Shown here: in pieces, positions 23,116 through 29,659 of the stretch
How the letters are laid out: every line of letters starts with the position of its first letter
How positions within the stretch are numbered: position 1 is the first letter of the stretch
Assembly: GCA_029287275.1 (NCBI GenBank)
Contig: JARFRL010000108.1
Span: forward strand, 1-29,659
From: Pontiella desulfatans
GTDB taxonomy: Bacteria; Verrucomicrobiota; Kiritimatiellia; Kiritimatiellales; Pontiellaceae
Direction of reading: 5' to 3'
DNA: 29,659 nucleotides
The notes under the pieces: model-generated
The model's database searches: none
The model's input: only the letters and a program-made list of their open reading frames with translations
Told to the model about the DNA's origin: nothing
Program-made: the position numbers and the translations under genes

Positions 23116-25251
23116 CTACCGGTTAAGGATAGCGTCTGTCATATTCGGTGGAACCGGGTCGAACGCTTGCGGTTCCATCGAGTAGCTCGCCCTACCCTTT
23201 GTTAAGGACCGCAACGACGTCGCGTATCCGAAAACTTCGGCGAGCGGAACGTCCGCTCGCACGATCTGTAAATCATTGGAGGATTTTATTTCGCGGATCC
23301 GGCCGCGGCGGCTGTTAAGGTCGCCCATAACGTCGCCCAAATGCTCCTCGGGCGTTTCGATTTCCAGCAGCATGATCGGCTCGAGCAGAACCGGAGCGGC
23401 GTTGTTCACGGCGTCGCGCAACGCCATCACCGCGGCCGAGCGGAAAGCCACTTCGCTGGAATCCGTGTCGTGCGTCTGGCCGCCGATCACCGTCACCTTG
23501 GCGTCGATAATGGCGAAGTTGCCCAGCACGCCCGTCAGCAGCGCGTCGGCGATGCCCTCTTCGATGCCTTTGCGGTAGGCGTCGGGTATGATCTTGTTCG
23601 AAACGTCGAACGAAATGGTGTTGCCCGCGCCCGCGGCGGCCGGAGCGACGGAAAGCGTCAGCGCCGCGAAATGATGATCGCCGCCGATCTCGCGTTCGAA
23701 AGTGAAATTGCCCTCGCCCTTGGCGGAGACGGACTCGCGATACGCGACCATCGGCTTGCCGGCGTTGGCCTTCACCTTGTATTCGCGCAGAATGCGGTCC
23801 TTGATGATTTCGAGATGCAGCTCGCCCATGCCTCGAATAATGGTCTGGCCGGTTTCCTCGTGAATGGAGGTGTGGAACGTGGGATCCTCGTCGGCCATGT
23901 CGCGCAGCGCGTCGACCAACGCGTCTTTGTCGCCGGTCGTCTTCGGCTCGATGGCCATGGAGATGACGGGCTCGGGGAACTCGATGTTTTCCAGAACGAT
24001 CGGATCGTTCTCGGAGCAGACGGTGTCGCCGGTGGTGAAAAGCTTTTGCCCAACCATGCCGCCGATTTCGCCCGCGTAGAGCGTGTCGATGTCTTCGCGA
24101 TGGTTGGCGTGCAGGCGGAGCAGACGTCCGATGCGTTCGCGCTTCTTGGTGCGCGGATTGTAAATGTTCATGCCCTTCTTCAGTTGCCCGGCGTAAACGC
24201 GGACGAAGGCCAGTTTGCCGACGAACTTGTCGTTGGCCATTTTGAAAACCAGTCCGGTGAGCGGCTCGAAGTCGGAAACCTCGCGGCTAAGTTCGTTTTC
24301 GGACTTGGGCGAAACACCGGCCACGGCGGGAATGTCGAGCGGCGAAGGTAGCAGGGAGACGACCGCGTCGAGCAACGGCTGAACGCCTTTGTTCTTCAGC
24401 GAGGAGCCGACCAGCACCGGAACGATCTCGTTGGCGATGGTGGCGCGGCGTAGTCCCGCGACGAGCGTTTCCTCTGAAACGTCGGCGTCTTCCATGTAGG
24501 CCTCGAGCACTTGCTCGTCGATCTCCGCGATCTTTTCGATCAGGTCGGCGCGATAGGCCTCGGCGTCGGCGGCCAGTTCGGCGGGGATGTCGACGTATTC
24601 GATGTTCGATCCCATGTCGTCTTCGGAGAAGATGACGCCGCGCATCTTGATCAGATCAACCAGTCCCGAGAAGTTCTCGGCGGCGCCGATCGGAATTTGA
24701 ATCGGTGTCGCGGGCGCTTTCAGCTTGGTTTGTATCTCATCGACGACTTTGTGGAAGTCGGCGCCCATGCGATCCATTTTATTGACGAAGGCGAGCCGCG
24801 GAACGTTGTACTTCGTGGCTTGCCGCCAAACGGTTTCGGACTGCGGTTGCACGCCGCCTACGGCGCAAAAAACGCCCACGGCGCCGTCTAGGACGCGCAG
24901 CGAGCGTTCAACCTCCACGGTGAAGTCAACGTGGCCGGGGGTGTCGATGATGTTGATTTGATGGTCGTTCCAAAAACAGGTGGTCGCGGCGGAGGTGATC
25001 GTGATGCCGCGTTCCTGCTCCTGAATCATCCAGTCCATCGTGGCGGTTCCGTCGTGGACCTCGCCGATTTTGTGGACCTTGCCGGAATAGTAGAGCACGC
25101 GCTCGGACGTGGTGGTTTTCCCCGCGTCGATGTGAGCGACGATGCCGATGTTGCGAACCGTGGACAAAGCATAAGCGCGACCTTCGGCTTCCCGAGGGGA
25201 ATCCGAGCCCTTTCCTGCTTTATGCTTCGTATGGTTCACGGTGCTATTCAT
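23116..25251 (-). CDS. fusA: Elongation factor G
   Basis: The 711-residue translocation GTPase. GTP-binding motifs are AHIDAGKT at 39-46, DTPGHVDF and NKMDRMG. Domains II-V follow in order, ending with the ADVPLAEVFGYATSLRSLTKGRASYSM segment of domain V. The start chosen is the ATG at 25251, only moderately supported by a purine-rich GAAGAAAG stretch. It gives an N-terminal extension of about 20 charged residues before RNIGIVAHIDAG compared with E. coli. In-frame TTG codons at 25263 and near 25167 are alternatives. The gene is separated from rpsG by a 105-base gap with two hairpins. Confidence 0.97.
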   Translation of the reverse strand: MNSTVNHTKHKAGKGSDSPREAEGRAYALSTVRNIGIVAHIDAGKTTTSERVLYYSGKVHKIGEVHDGTATMDWMIQEQERGITITSAATTCFWNDHQINIIDTPGHVDFTVEVERSLRVLDGAVGVFCAVGGVQPQSETVWRQATKYNVPRLAFVNKMDRMGADFHKVVDEIQTKLKAPATPIQIPIGAAENFSGLVDLIKMRGVIFSEDDMGSNIEYVDIPAELAADAEAYRADLIEKIAEIDEQVLEAYMEDADVSEETLVAGLRRATIANEIVPVLVGSSLKNKGVQPLLDAVVSLLPSPLDIPAVAGVSPKSENELSREVSDFEPLTGLVFKMANDKFVGKLAFVRVYAGQLKKGMNIYNPRTKKRERIGRLLRLHANHREDIDTLYAGEIGGMVGQKLFTTGDTVCSENDPIVLENIEFPEPVISMAIEPKTTGDKDALVDALRDMADEDPTFHTSIHEETGQTIIRGMGELHLEIIKDRILREYKVKANAGKPMVAYRESVSAKGEGNFTFEREIGGDHHFAALTLSVAPAAAGAGNTISFDVSNKIIPDAYRKGIEEGIADALLTGVLGNFAIIDAKVTVIGGQTHDTDSSEVAFRSAAVMALRDAVNNAAPVLLEPIMLLEIETPEEHLGDVMGDLNSRRGRIREIKSSNDLQIVRADVPLAEVFGYATSLRSLTKGRASYSMEPQAFDPVPPNMTDAILNR

Positions 25252-25268
25252 TTCTTTCTTCAATAACC

Positions 25269-25295
25269 GGAAGGCTCCAATGATTGGAACCTTCC
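25269..25295 (-). repeat. Stable hairpin upstream of fusA
   Basis: GGAAGG (25269-25274) pairs with CCTTCC (25290-25295), and after one C-A mismatch TCCAA (25276-25280) pairs with TTGGA (25284-25288), leaving a 3-base loop. It ends 17 bases before the chosen fusA start and resembles the rplX-rplE hairpin in its TCCAATG/TTGGAA core. Confidence 0.65.
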
Positions 25296-25307
25296 TTTCA
25301 ATCGGCG

Positions 25308-25326
25308 ACCCCCATCCGTTGGGGGT
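25308..25326 (-). promoter_or_regulatory. Second hairpin in the rpsG-fusA gap
   Basis: ACCCCC (25308-25313) pairs with GGGGGT (25321-25326) around a 7-base loop, 30 bases after the rpsG stop. No T tract follows on the minus strand, so it is more likely an mRNA structure than a terminator. Confidence 0.55.
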
Positions 25327-25356
25327 TTCCTATGTAACCGGCGCGAGACCGTGGGA

Positions 25357-25830
25357 TTACCAGCGGTAGTGCGCGAAGGCCTTGTTGGCCTGGGCCATCT
25401 TGTGCGTGTCGTCGCGCTTCTTAATGGCCGCTCCCTGGCCCTTGAAGGCGTCGATCACTTCGTTCGCCAGCGCTTTGCGCATCGGAACACCCTTGCGGTT
25501 TCCCGCGAAGGCGATCAGCCAACGAGTCGCGAGGGCGGTCTGCCGCTTGGGCTTCACTTCCAGCGGAACCTGATAGGTCGCCCCACCAACTCGGCGGGAC
25601 TTCACTTCCAGACGCGGAGAGACGTTTTCAACCGCGGTGGTGAATACGTGCACCGGATCTTCGTCGGTAAGTTGCGCCTGGATATCCTCGAGGGCTCCGT
25701 AAACGATTTTCGCCGCGACCGATTTCTTACCGCGCTCCATCACGCAGTTGATCATGTAGGCGACCATCTGGTTGTTGTAGCGGGGAACCGGAATCAGCGG
25801 ACGTTGTTCAGCTCTATGTCTTCTGGCCAT
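25357..25830 (-). CDS. rpsG: 30S ribosomal protein S7
   Basis: A 157-residue S7, the nucleator of small-subunit head assembly and, in E. coli, the str-operon repressor. It begins MARRHRAEQRPLIPVPRYNN at ATG 25830 and has NCVMERGKKSVAAKIVYGAL, RVGGATYQVPLEV and the AFAHYRW C-terminus. The upstream open frame overlaps rpsL and is not conserved. The gap to rpsL is only 19 bases, while the gap to fusA is long and structured. Confidence 0.98.
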   Translation of the reverse strand: MARRHRAEQRPLIPVPRYNNQMVAYMINCVMERGKKSVAAKIVYGALEDIQAQLTDEDPVHVFTTAVENVSPRLEVKSRRVGGATYQVPLEVKPKRQTALATRWLIAFAGNRKGVPMRKALANEVIDAFKGQGAAIKKRDDTHKMAQANKAFAHYRW

Positions 25831-25849
25831 AGCACAAATGTCCTTCTGC

Positions 25850-26218
25850 TTACGGGCGCTTGGCGCCATACATCGAACGACCGCGTTTACGGCCATCGAC
25901 ACCCAGACAGTCCAAGGCGCCGCGTACGATGTGATAGCGAACACCCGGCAAGTCCTTCACACGACCGCCGCGAACCAGCACCATGCTGTGCTCCTGCAGG
26001 TTGTGCCCTTCACCACCGATGTAGGCGTTGACTTCACGACCGTTGGTCAAACGAACACGGGCGACTTTACGCAAAGCCGAGTTCGGCTTCTTCGGCGTCT
26101 GGGTTTTAACCAGCAGACACACGCCGCGACGCTGCGGGCAGGTGGCCAACGCAGGCGACTTGCTCTTCTTTTTCTGAAGAACTCGCGGCTTTCTTACCAA
26201 TTGATTGATTGTAGGCAT
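25850..26218 (-). CDS. rpsL: 30S ribosomal protein S12
   Basis: A 122-residue S12 of the decoding centre. It starts MPTINQLVRKPR at ATG 26218 with a GGAAGGG ribosome site 6 bases upstream; the longer frame to 26296 is not family sequence. Lys43 (TPKKPNSA) and Lys88 (RVKDLPGVRYH), the positions commonly changed in streptomycin resistance, are in the wild-type state. It is the first gene of the translation operon, so the promoter should lie just to its right. Confidence 0.98.
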   Translation of the reverse strand: MPTINQLVRKPRVLQKKKSKSPALATCPQRRGVCLLVKTQTPKKPNSALRKVARVRLTNGREVNAYIGGEGHNLQEHSMVLVRGGRVKDLPGVRYHIVRGALDCLGVDGRKRGRSMYGAKRP

Positions 26219-26517
26219 AAATATCCCTTCCTTAAAAAAGACAAGCGCAGGACAGTAGACATCCACTCCCCGCACCGCAAGCGAAACATGTAACAAATTT
26301 CACCTAACTCAAACGATCCTCCGCGCGATGAAAACCGCCAGCCGCGTAAAAAGAGGAGAGAGCGAAAGCACCTGTAGATTAGCCAGTTGCGAATCCAAAC
26401 TCCCTCCCGCCGTTCACAATTCGACGCGAAAGGAGAGACAACATATATAACCCGCCCACAAAATCCAGCGAAAAGTTCCTCTATTTGGCCCCCGCCGAAA
26501 CGCGCCCGTCCGCGTGT

Positions 26518-26539
26518 TTCTTTTCTTTAAAGAGAAGAA
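26518..26539. promoter_or_regulatory. 22-base dyad centred on TTTAAA
   Basis: Bases 26518-26528 (TTCTTTTCTTT) and 26529-26539 (AAAGAGAAGAA) are inverted repeats with one mismatch (T-G) and no spacer. The symmetry with no loop is more like a dimeric regulator site than a hairpin, but the pyrimidine/purine bias could also arise by chance. Confidence 0.35.
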
Positions 26540-26674
26540 GCGCCTCGCGAGCAACCTGAAACCCGGCCGCGAACCGCGCGCCGCGCGCCCCTCCAAACGA
26601 AGGCGCCGCGCGCCGCGGCGGCGCTTTCACGCCATGCGACTAATTTTTCCGACAAATAATAATTGAAAAAAAAC

Positions 26675-26704
26675 TTCGCAAAGTTCGCGTGAACAGGATA
26701 TACA
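26675..26704 (+). promoter_or_regulatory. Possible promoter of the cold-shock gene
   Basis: TTCGCA (26675-26680) and TATACA (26699-26704) are separated by 18 bases and each match 4 of 6 sigma-70 consensus positions. They would give a leader of about 20 bases before the ATG at 26732. The local sequence is AT-rich compared with its surroundings. This is a weak match. Confidence 0.35.
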
Positions 26705-26731
26705 CGCATCTCATTCAATTAAGGAAAGAAA

Positions 26732-26935
26732 ATGAATACAGGTACAGTAAAATGGTTCAGCGCTGAAAAGGGCTTTGGTTTCATCACTCCTGACGAAGGC
26801 GGAACCGATATGTTCGTCCATCACTCGGAAATTCAAGTTTCCGGTTACGCGTCGCTCGACGAAGGACAGAAGGTTTCTTACGAAGTTGGACAGGGCCAGA
26901 AAGGTCCTTGCGCCACCAACGTAGTTCCTATGTAA
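26732..26935 (+). CDS. Cold-shock domain protein
   Basis: A 67-residue single-domain CSP, a small OB-fold protein that binds single-stranded RNA and DNA and keeps mRNA unfolded. RNP1 KGFGFI is at 13-18 and RNP2 MFVHHS at 27-32, after the GTVKWFS start. An AAGGA site lies 6 bases before the ATG. It is the only plus-strand gene on the right side of the window and has its own strong terminator. Whether it is cold-induced or constitutive cannot be told; no long structured leader is evident. Confidence 0.96.
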   Translation: MNTGTVKWFSAEKGFGFITPDEGGTDMFVHHSEIQVSGYASLDEGQKVSYEVGQGQKGPCATNVVPM

Positions 26936-26960
26936 GACCTCAAGCTTTATAGTTTGAATC

Positions 26961-26988
26961 AAGGCGTCCAATCGGGCGCCTTTTTTTT
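26961..26988 (+). terminator. Intrinsic terminator after the cold-shock gene
   Basis: AAGGCGTCC (26961-26969) pairs with GGGCGCCTT (26974-26982), including one T-G wobble, around a 4-base loop. A run of eight T follows from 26981 to 26988. It ends against the stop codon of the convergent methyltransferase gene. Confidence 0.93.
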
Positions 26989-27568
26989 ATCGCGCCGCGG
27001 CGCGCTCCCAAGCCTGAATCGCGCGCTTGCGATCCACGCCCCAACGATACCCGCCGATCGCTCCAGACGCGCGAATGACGCGATGACAAGGAATCAGGAA
27101 GCCGACCGGGTTGCTTCCCACCGCCGCCCCCACCGCGCGCGCCGCCCTGGGATTCCCCACGAGTTCCGCCAGACGGCCGTAGCTCACCAGGTCCCCCTCT
27201 GGAATCTCAAGCAAGGCCCGCCAGACCTTCGCCTGAAACTCGCTACCTCTTACGAACAGTTTCCAGGGTCCGGCGTTTCGCGACGGCTGATGAACGCGGC
27301 CGGAAAAAACAGATCGGCACACGATCGCCGCCCACTCATCATCACGAACGACCACGGTCCTCGGCCAGGCGCCCGTGAACGCGGCCCAAGCGTTCTCCTC
27401 GTCAAAGGACAGGTGGCAGATGCCCCGCGGGCACGCGGCCATGAGACAGCGCCCGAACGGCGACTCTGCGAACCCCGCGCGAATGGTCCAGCCCGCGCCC
27501 GCGGTTTTAAATTCGCCGGGCGCCGCAACTTCAAGATCCACCATCAAGCCGCGTTCGTTCTTCGTCAT
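26987..27568 (-). CDS. Methylated-DNA-protein cysteine methyltransferase (Ada C-terminal type)
   Basis: A 193-residue suicide repair protein that transfers the methyl group from O6-methylguanine to its own cysteine. The active-site PCHRV has Cys161 (numbered from the chosen start). The preceding SEFQAKVWRALLEIPEGDLVSYG and following GGYRWGVDRKRA resemble the C-terminal half of Ada more than Ogt; the N-terminal Ada zinc domain and AraC-type HTH are absent. Possible starts are ATG 27568 (chosen) and ATG 27604; a TTG at 27628 lies inside the rpoC terminator and is unlikely. Without a visible promoter it may depend on read-through from rpoC. Confidence 0.9.
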   Translation of the reverse strand: MTKNERGLMVDLEVAAPGEFKTAGAGWTIRAGFAESPFGRCLMAACPRGICHLSFDEENAWAAFTGAWPRTVVVRDDEWAAIVCRSVFSGRVHQPSRNAGPWKLFVRGSEFQAKVWRALLEIPEGDLVSYGRLAELVGNPRAARAVGAAVGSNPVGFLIPCHRVIRASGAIGGYRWGVDRKRAIQAWERAAAR

Positions 27569-27623
27569 TCCGACAATATGCCACCACCGAGGCGCTCGGC
27601 CCATCCGTTTCTCGCGGCGTGGA

Positions 27624-27655
27624 AACAAAAAAAGCGCCCCGCGAGGGACGCTTTT
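27624..27655 (-). terminator. Intrinsic terminator after rpoC
   Basis: Bases 27630-27636 (AAAAGCG) pair with 27649-27655 (CGCTTTT). After one C-A mismatch CCC (27638-27640) pairs with GGG (27645-27647), closed by a GCGA tetraloop. On the minus strand T-rich sequence follows. It is 20 bases beyond the rpoC stop. Confidence 0.85.
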
Positions 27656-27675
27656 CGTGGGACGCGAGGTCCAGA

Positions 27676-29659
27676 CTAGATATCTTCGGCCTGATCCGCG
27701 AACGCGAGCGGGTCGCCGCCCAACGCGTCTTCGACCGAGATTTCCTCGCCAAGCTTGACCGGCTTGATATCGCGGTACATCGGGAAACCGGTACCAGCGG
27801 GAATCAAACGACCCATGATAACGTTTTCCTTGAAGCCGCGGAGCGAATCAACCATGCCGAGCGTCGCCGCCTTGGTCAGAACACGCGTGGTATCCTGGAA
27901 CGAAGCCGCCGAAATGAACGATTCGGTTTCGAGCGCGGCCTTGGTGATGCCCAACAGAACCGGAGAAGCTTCCGCCGGACGACGGCCATCGCCGACCGCG
28001 CGTTGGTTGACTTCCTGGAAGGTCTGCTTTTCGACTTGCTCGCCCCAAAGGAACTCGGTGTCGCCGGGATCGGTGATCTTGACCTTGCGCAGCATCTGAC
28101 GAACGATCACCTCGATGTGCTTGTCGTTGATTTCCACGCCCTGCAGACGATAAACCGCCTGCACCTCGTTCACGAGATACTCCTGCAGATCCTGCGGACC
28201 GCAGACCTCGAGCAGTTCTTGCGGAACGATCGGACCTTCCGTCAGCTGCTGCCCCTTGTGGACGAAGTCGCCCGGGAACACGATGACGTGCTTGTTCATC
28301 GGAATGAGATGCTCTTCCTCGGCGCCAGTGACGGTGTCGCGGACGATGAGCTTGCGCTTGCCTTTCGCTATGCCGCCCAATTCAACGATGCCTTCGATCT
28401 TCGCGATCTCGGCCGCTTCTTTCGGCGTGCGGGCCTCGACGAGCTCGGCCACGCGCGGCAGACCCCCGGTGATGTCCTTGGTACGAACCGTTTTACGCGG
28501 CGTACGAGCCAACGTGAAGCCGGCGCTGATCTGGTTGCCTTCGGCGATCATGACCTGTGCGCCAGCCGGAATGGAATAGAAGCCTTTGCTTCCGTCCTTG
28601 CCGACGATGACGATCTGCGGATGGAGGTCTTCTTTGTGCTCCATGACGGTCAGACCTTCGATGCCGGTCGCCTCATCAACGGCTTTTTGCACGGTCACGC
28701 CTTCAATGAAGTCGTGGAACTCGAGCGTGCCGTTGTGCTCGGAAAGAATCGGAACGGAGTAGGGATCCCACTCAACGAAGGTTTCTTTCGCCTTAACCTC
28801 TCCACCGTCATCCACGGTAACGAGCGCGCCGATCACCATCGCGTAACGCTCGAGTTCGCGGCCCTCTTCGTCGACGATGATGATGCTTCCGTTTTTGTTG
28901 AGAATGACGTTCTTGTCATCCACTTTAACGGAACGGATGTTCTCGTATTTCGCGATGCCGCCGATTTTGGCGGTGATCTTCGGCTGCTTGAAGACGGACG
29001 AAGCGGTACCACCAATATGGAACGTACGCATCGTGAGCTGCGTGCCCGGCTCGCCAATGGACTGCGCGGCGATGATGCCAACGGGCTGCCCCAGCTGAGC
29101 GACCTTGCCGGTGGCCAGGTTTTTGCCGTAGCACTTGGCGCAAACGCCGCGACGCGATTCGCAGGTCAGAACCGACCGGATAACCACGAGTTCAACCCCG
29201 GCGCTTTCCACCTTGCGGGCGGAATACTTGTCGATCAGCTCGCCGGCGGCCACGAGGACGTCCAGCGTGTGCGGATTGCAGATGTCCTCCGCGGCCGTAC
29301 GACCGATGATGCGGGTCGCGAGGGAGACGAGCTCGTCGTCGCCTTCGGTGATCGCGGCCACTTCAATACCGTTCAGCGTGTGGCAGTCTTCCTCGGTGAT
29401 GATGATGTCGTGCGAGACGTCCACCAGCTTACGAGTCAAGTACCCGGAGTCCGCGGTCTTAAGCGCGGTATCGGCCAGACCTTTACGAGCGCCGTGCGTC
29501 GAGATGAAATATTCGAGAACGGACAGCCCCTCGCGGAAGTTCGAGAGAATCGGACGTTCGATAATCTCGCCGGACGGCTTGGCCATCAGGCCGCGCATAC
29601 CGGCCAGCTGACGAATCTGCTGGCGTGAACCACGGGCGCCGGAGTCGACCATGACGTAA
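27676..29659 (-). CDS. rpoC: RNA polymerase subunit beta', C-terminal part; start outside window
   Basis: The frame is open to the right edge, where it reads YVMVDSGARGSRQQIRQLAGMRGL, the segment around residue 720 of E. coli beta', so roughly the first half of the gene is missing. Visible parts are the bridge-helix/trigger-loop region (NFREGLSVLEYFISTHGARKGLADTALKTA split across the active site), the second zinc site (Cys in TEEDC, then CESRRGVCAKC), AAQSIGEPGTQLTMRTFHIGG, the TKDITGGLPRVAELVEAR segment and the C-terminal ESFISAASFQDTTRVLTKAA with GRLIPAGTG. It ends with a terminator. Confidence 0.98.
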   Translation of the reverse strand, partial: YVMVDSGARGSRQQIRQLAGMRGLMAKPSGEIIERPILSNFREGLSVLEYFISTHGARKGLADTALKTADSGYLTRKLVDVSHDIIITEEDCHTLNGIEVAAITEGDDELVSLATRIIGRTAAEDICNPHTLDVLVAAGELIDKYSARKVESAGVELVVIRSVLTCESRRGVCAKCYGKNLATGKVAQLGQPVGIIAAQSIGEPGTQLTMRTFHIGGTASSVFKQPKITAKIGGIAKYENIRSVKVDDKNVILNKNGSIIIVDEEGRELERYAMVIGALVTVDDGGEVKAKETFVEWDPYSVPILSEHNGTLEFHDFIEGVTVQKAVDEATGIEGLTVMEHKEDLHPQIVIVGKDGSKGFYSIPAGAQVMIAEGNQISAGFTLARTPRKTVRTKDITGGLPRVAELVEARTPKEAAEIAKIEGIVELGGIAKGKRKLIVRDTVTGAEEEHLIPMNKHVIVFPGDFVHKGQQLTEGPIVPQELLEVCGPQDLQEYLVNEVQAVYRLQGVEINDKHIEVIVRQMLRKVKITDPGDTEFLWGEQVEKQTFQEVNQRAVGDGRRPAEASPVLLGITKAALETESFISAASFQDTTRVLTKAATLGMVDSLRGFKENVIMGRLIPAGTGFPMYRDIKPVKLGEEISVEDALGGDPLAFADQAEDI

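Larger units (their letters stand above)
26219..26731. other. Divergent intergenic region between rpsL and the cold-shock gene
   Basis: This 513-base stretch has no convincing gene. It should hold the minus-strand promoter of the translation operon (near 26230-26330) and the plus-strand promoter of csp (near 26670-26710). It includes a 22-base dyad at 26518-26539 and an extremely GC-rich stretch at about 26570-26625 made of repeated GCGC/CCGCGG words. I found no promoter with a strong consensus match for rpsL. Short open frames here look like chance frames. Confidence 0.6.

Noticed and set aside
23272..25251. A novel mobile or defence system hidden in the translation block
   Set aside because: Every frame of useful length in the block is a recognised translation gene or its shadow; only hairpins and small protein changes remain unexplained.
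26414..26718. Two short minus-strand open frames in the rpsL-csp gap
   Set aside because: They lack ribosome sites, overlap a GC-rich low-complexity block and resemble no family.
26981..27006. GC-rich palindrome at the end of the methyltransferase gene as its terminator
   Set aside because: The CGCGCCGCGGCGCG palindrome lies inside coding sequence for an Ala/Arg tail and has no T tract on the minus strand.
27619..29628. Open frame of 669 codons on the plus strand opposite rpoC
   Set aside because: It is a shadow of rpoC caused by codon bias in a GC-rich gene; it has no ribosome site, no recognisable domain and an odd composition rich in Arg, His, Asp and Val.

Overview
The window is a GC-rich bacterial chromosome segment dominated by the conserved translation gene block. 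Nearly everything lies on the minus strand, so the biological reading order runs from the right end to the left end. It begins at the right with the 3' half of rpoC (running off the window), an ada/ogt-type DNA methyltransferase, and a plus-strand cold-shock gene. It then enters a very long operon-like run, rpsL-rpsG-fusA-rpsJ through rplQ: 31 genes, 25 of them ribosomal proteins. The run closes with two hairpin-plus-T-tract terminators. The organism is probably a member of the PVC group (Verrucomicrobiota/Kiritimatiellota-like). I infer this from the missing rpmD, a conserved zinc-knuckle protein of a type I associate with that group, and the general look of the proteins. No rRNA or other decisive marker is present.

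Left flank (1-1335, plus strand): the 3' part of a REP-associated tyrosine transposase (RAYT) whose start lies before the window, followed within a few bases by a GTAG-type REP-like hairpin, then larE. Next, on the minus strand (1332-6310), come orn, ftsK, a short RodZ-like membrane HTH protein, pgsA and a zinc-knuckle protein of unknown function. These form a tightly spaced cell-division, envelope and lipid set. Then (6342-8712, minus) comes pta-ackA, the acetyl-CoA to acetate ATP-yielding pathway, with a clear terminator after ackA and a short repeat array between the two genes.

The translation block (8884-26218, minus) has the classical str-S10-spc-alpha order with secY, adk, map, infA and rpmJ embedded. 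Four genes common in this block in other bacteria are absent from their usual places: tuf (after fusA), rpsN (between rplE and rpsH), rpmD (between rpsE and rplO) and rpsD (between rpsK and rpoA). Most genes abut or overlap by 1-4 bases. The few longer gaps (rpsS/rplV, rpsG/fusA, rplE/rplX, rpsK/rpoA) each hold a well-formed hairpin, and these are the best candidates for undescribed regulatory RNA or dispersed palindromic repeats. Protein oddities are an Ala/Glu/Pro-rich N-terminal extension of about 55 residues on S11, a divergent IF-1 with an altered central loop, a short L24, and an N-terminally extended EF-G.

I see no CRISPR array, phage, defence island or biosynthetic cluster. The window is mostly housekeeping; the novelty is in the intergenic structures and in a few lineage-specific protein changes.
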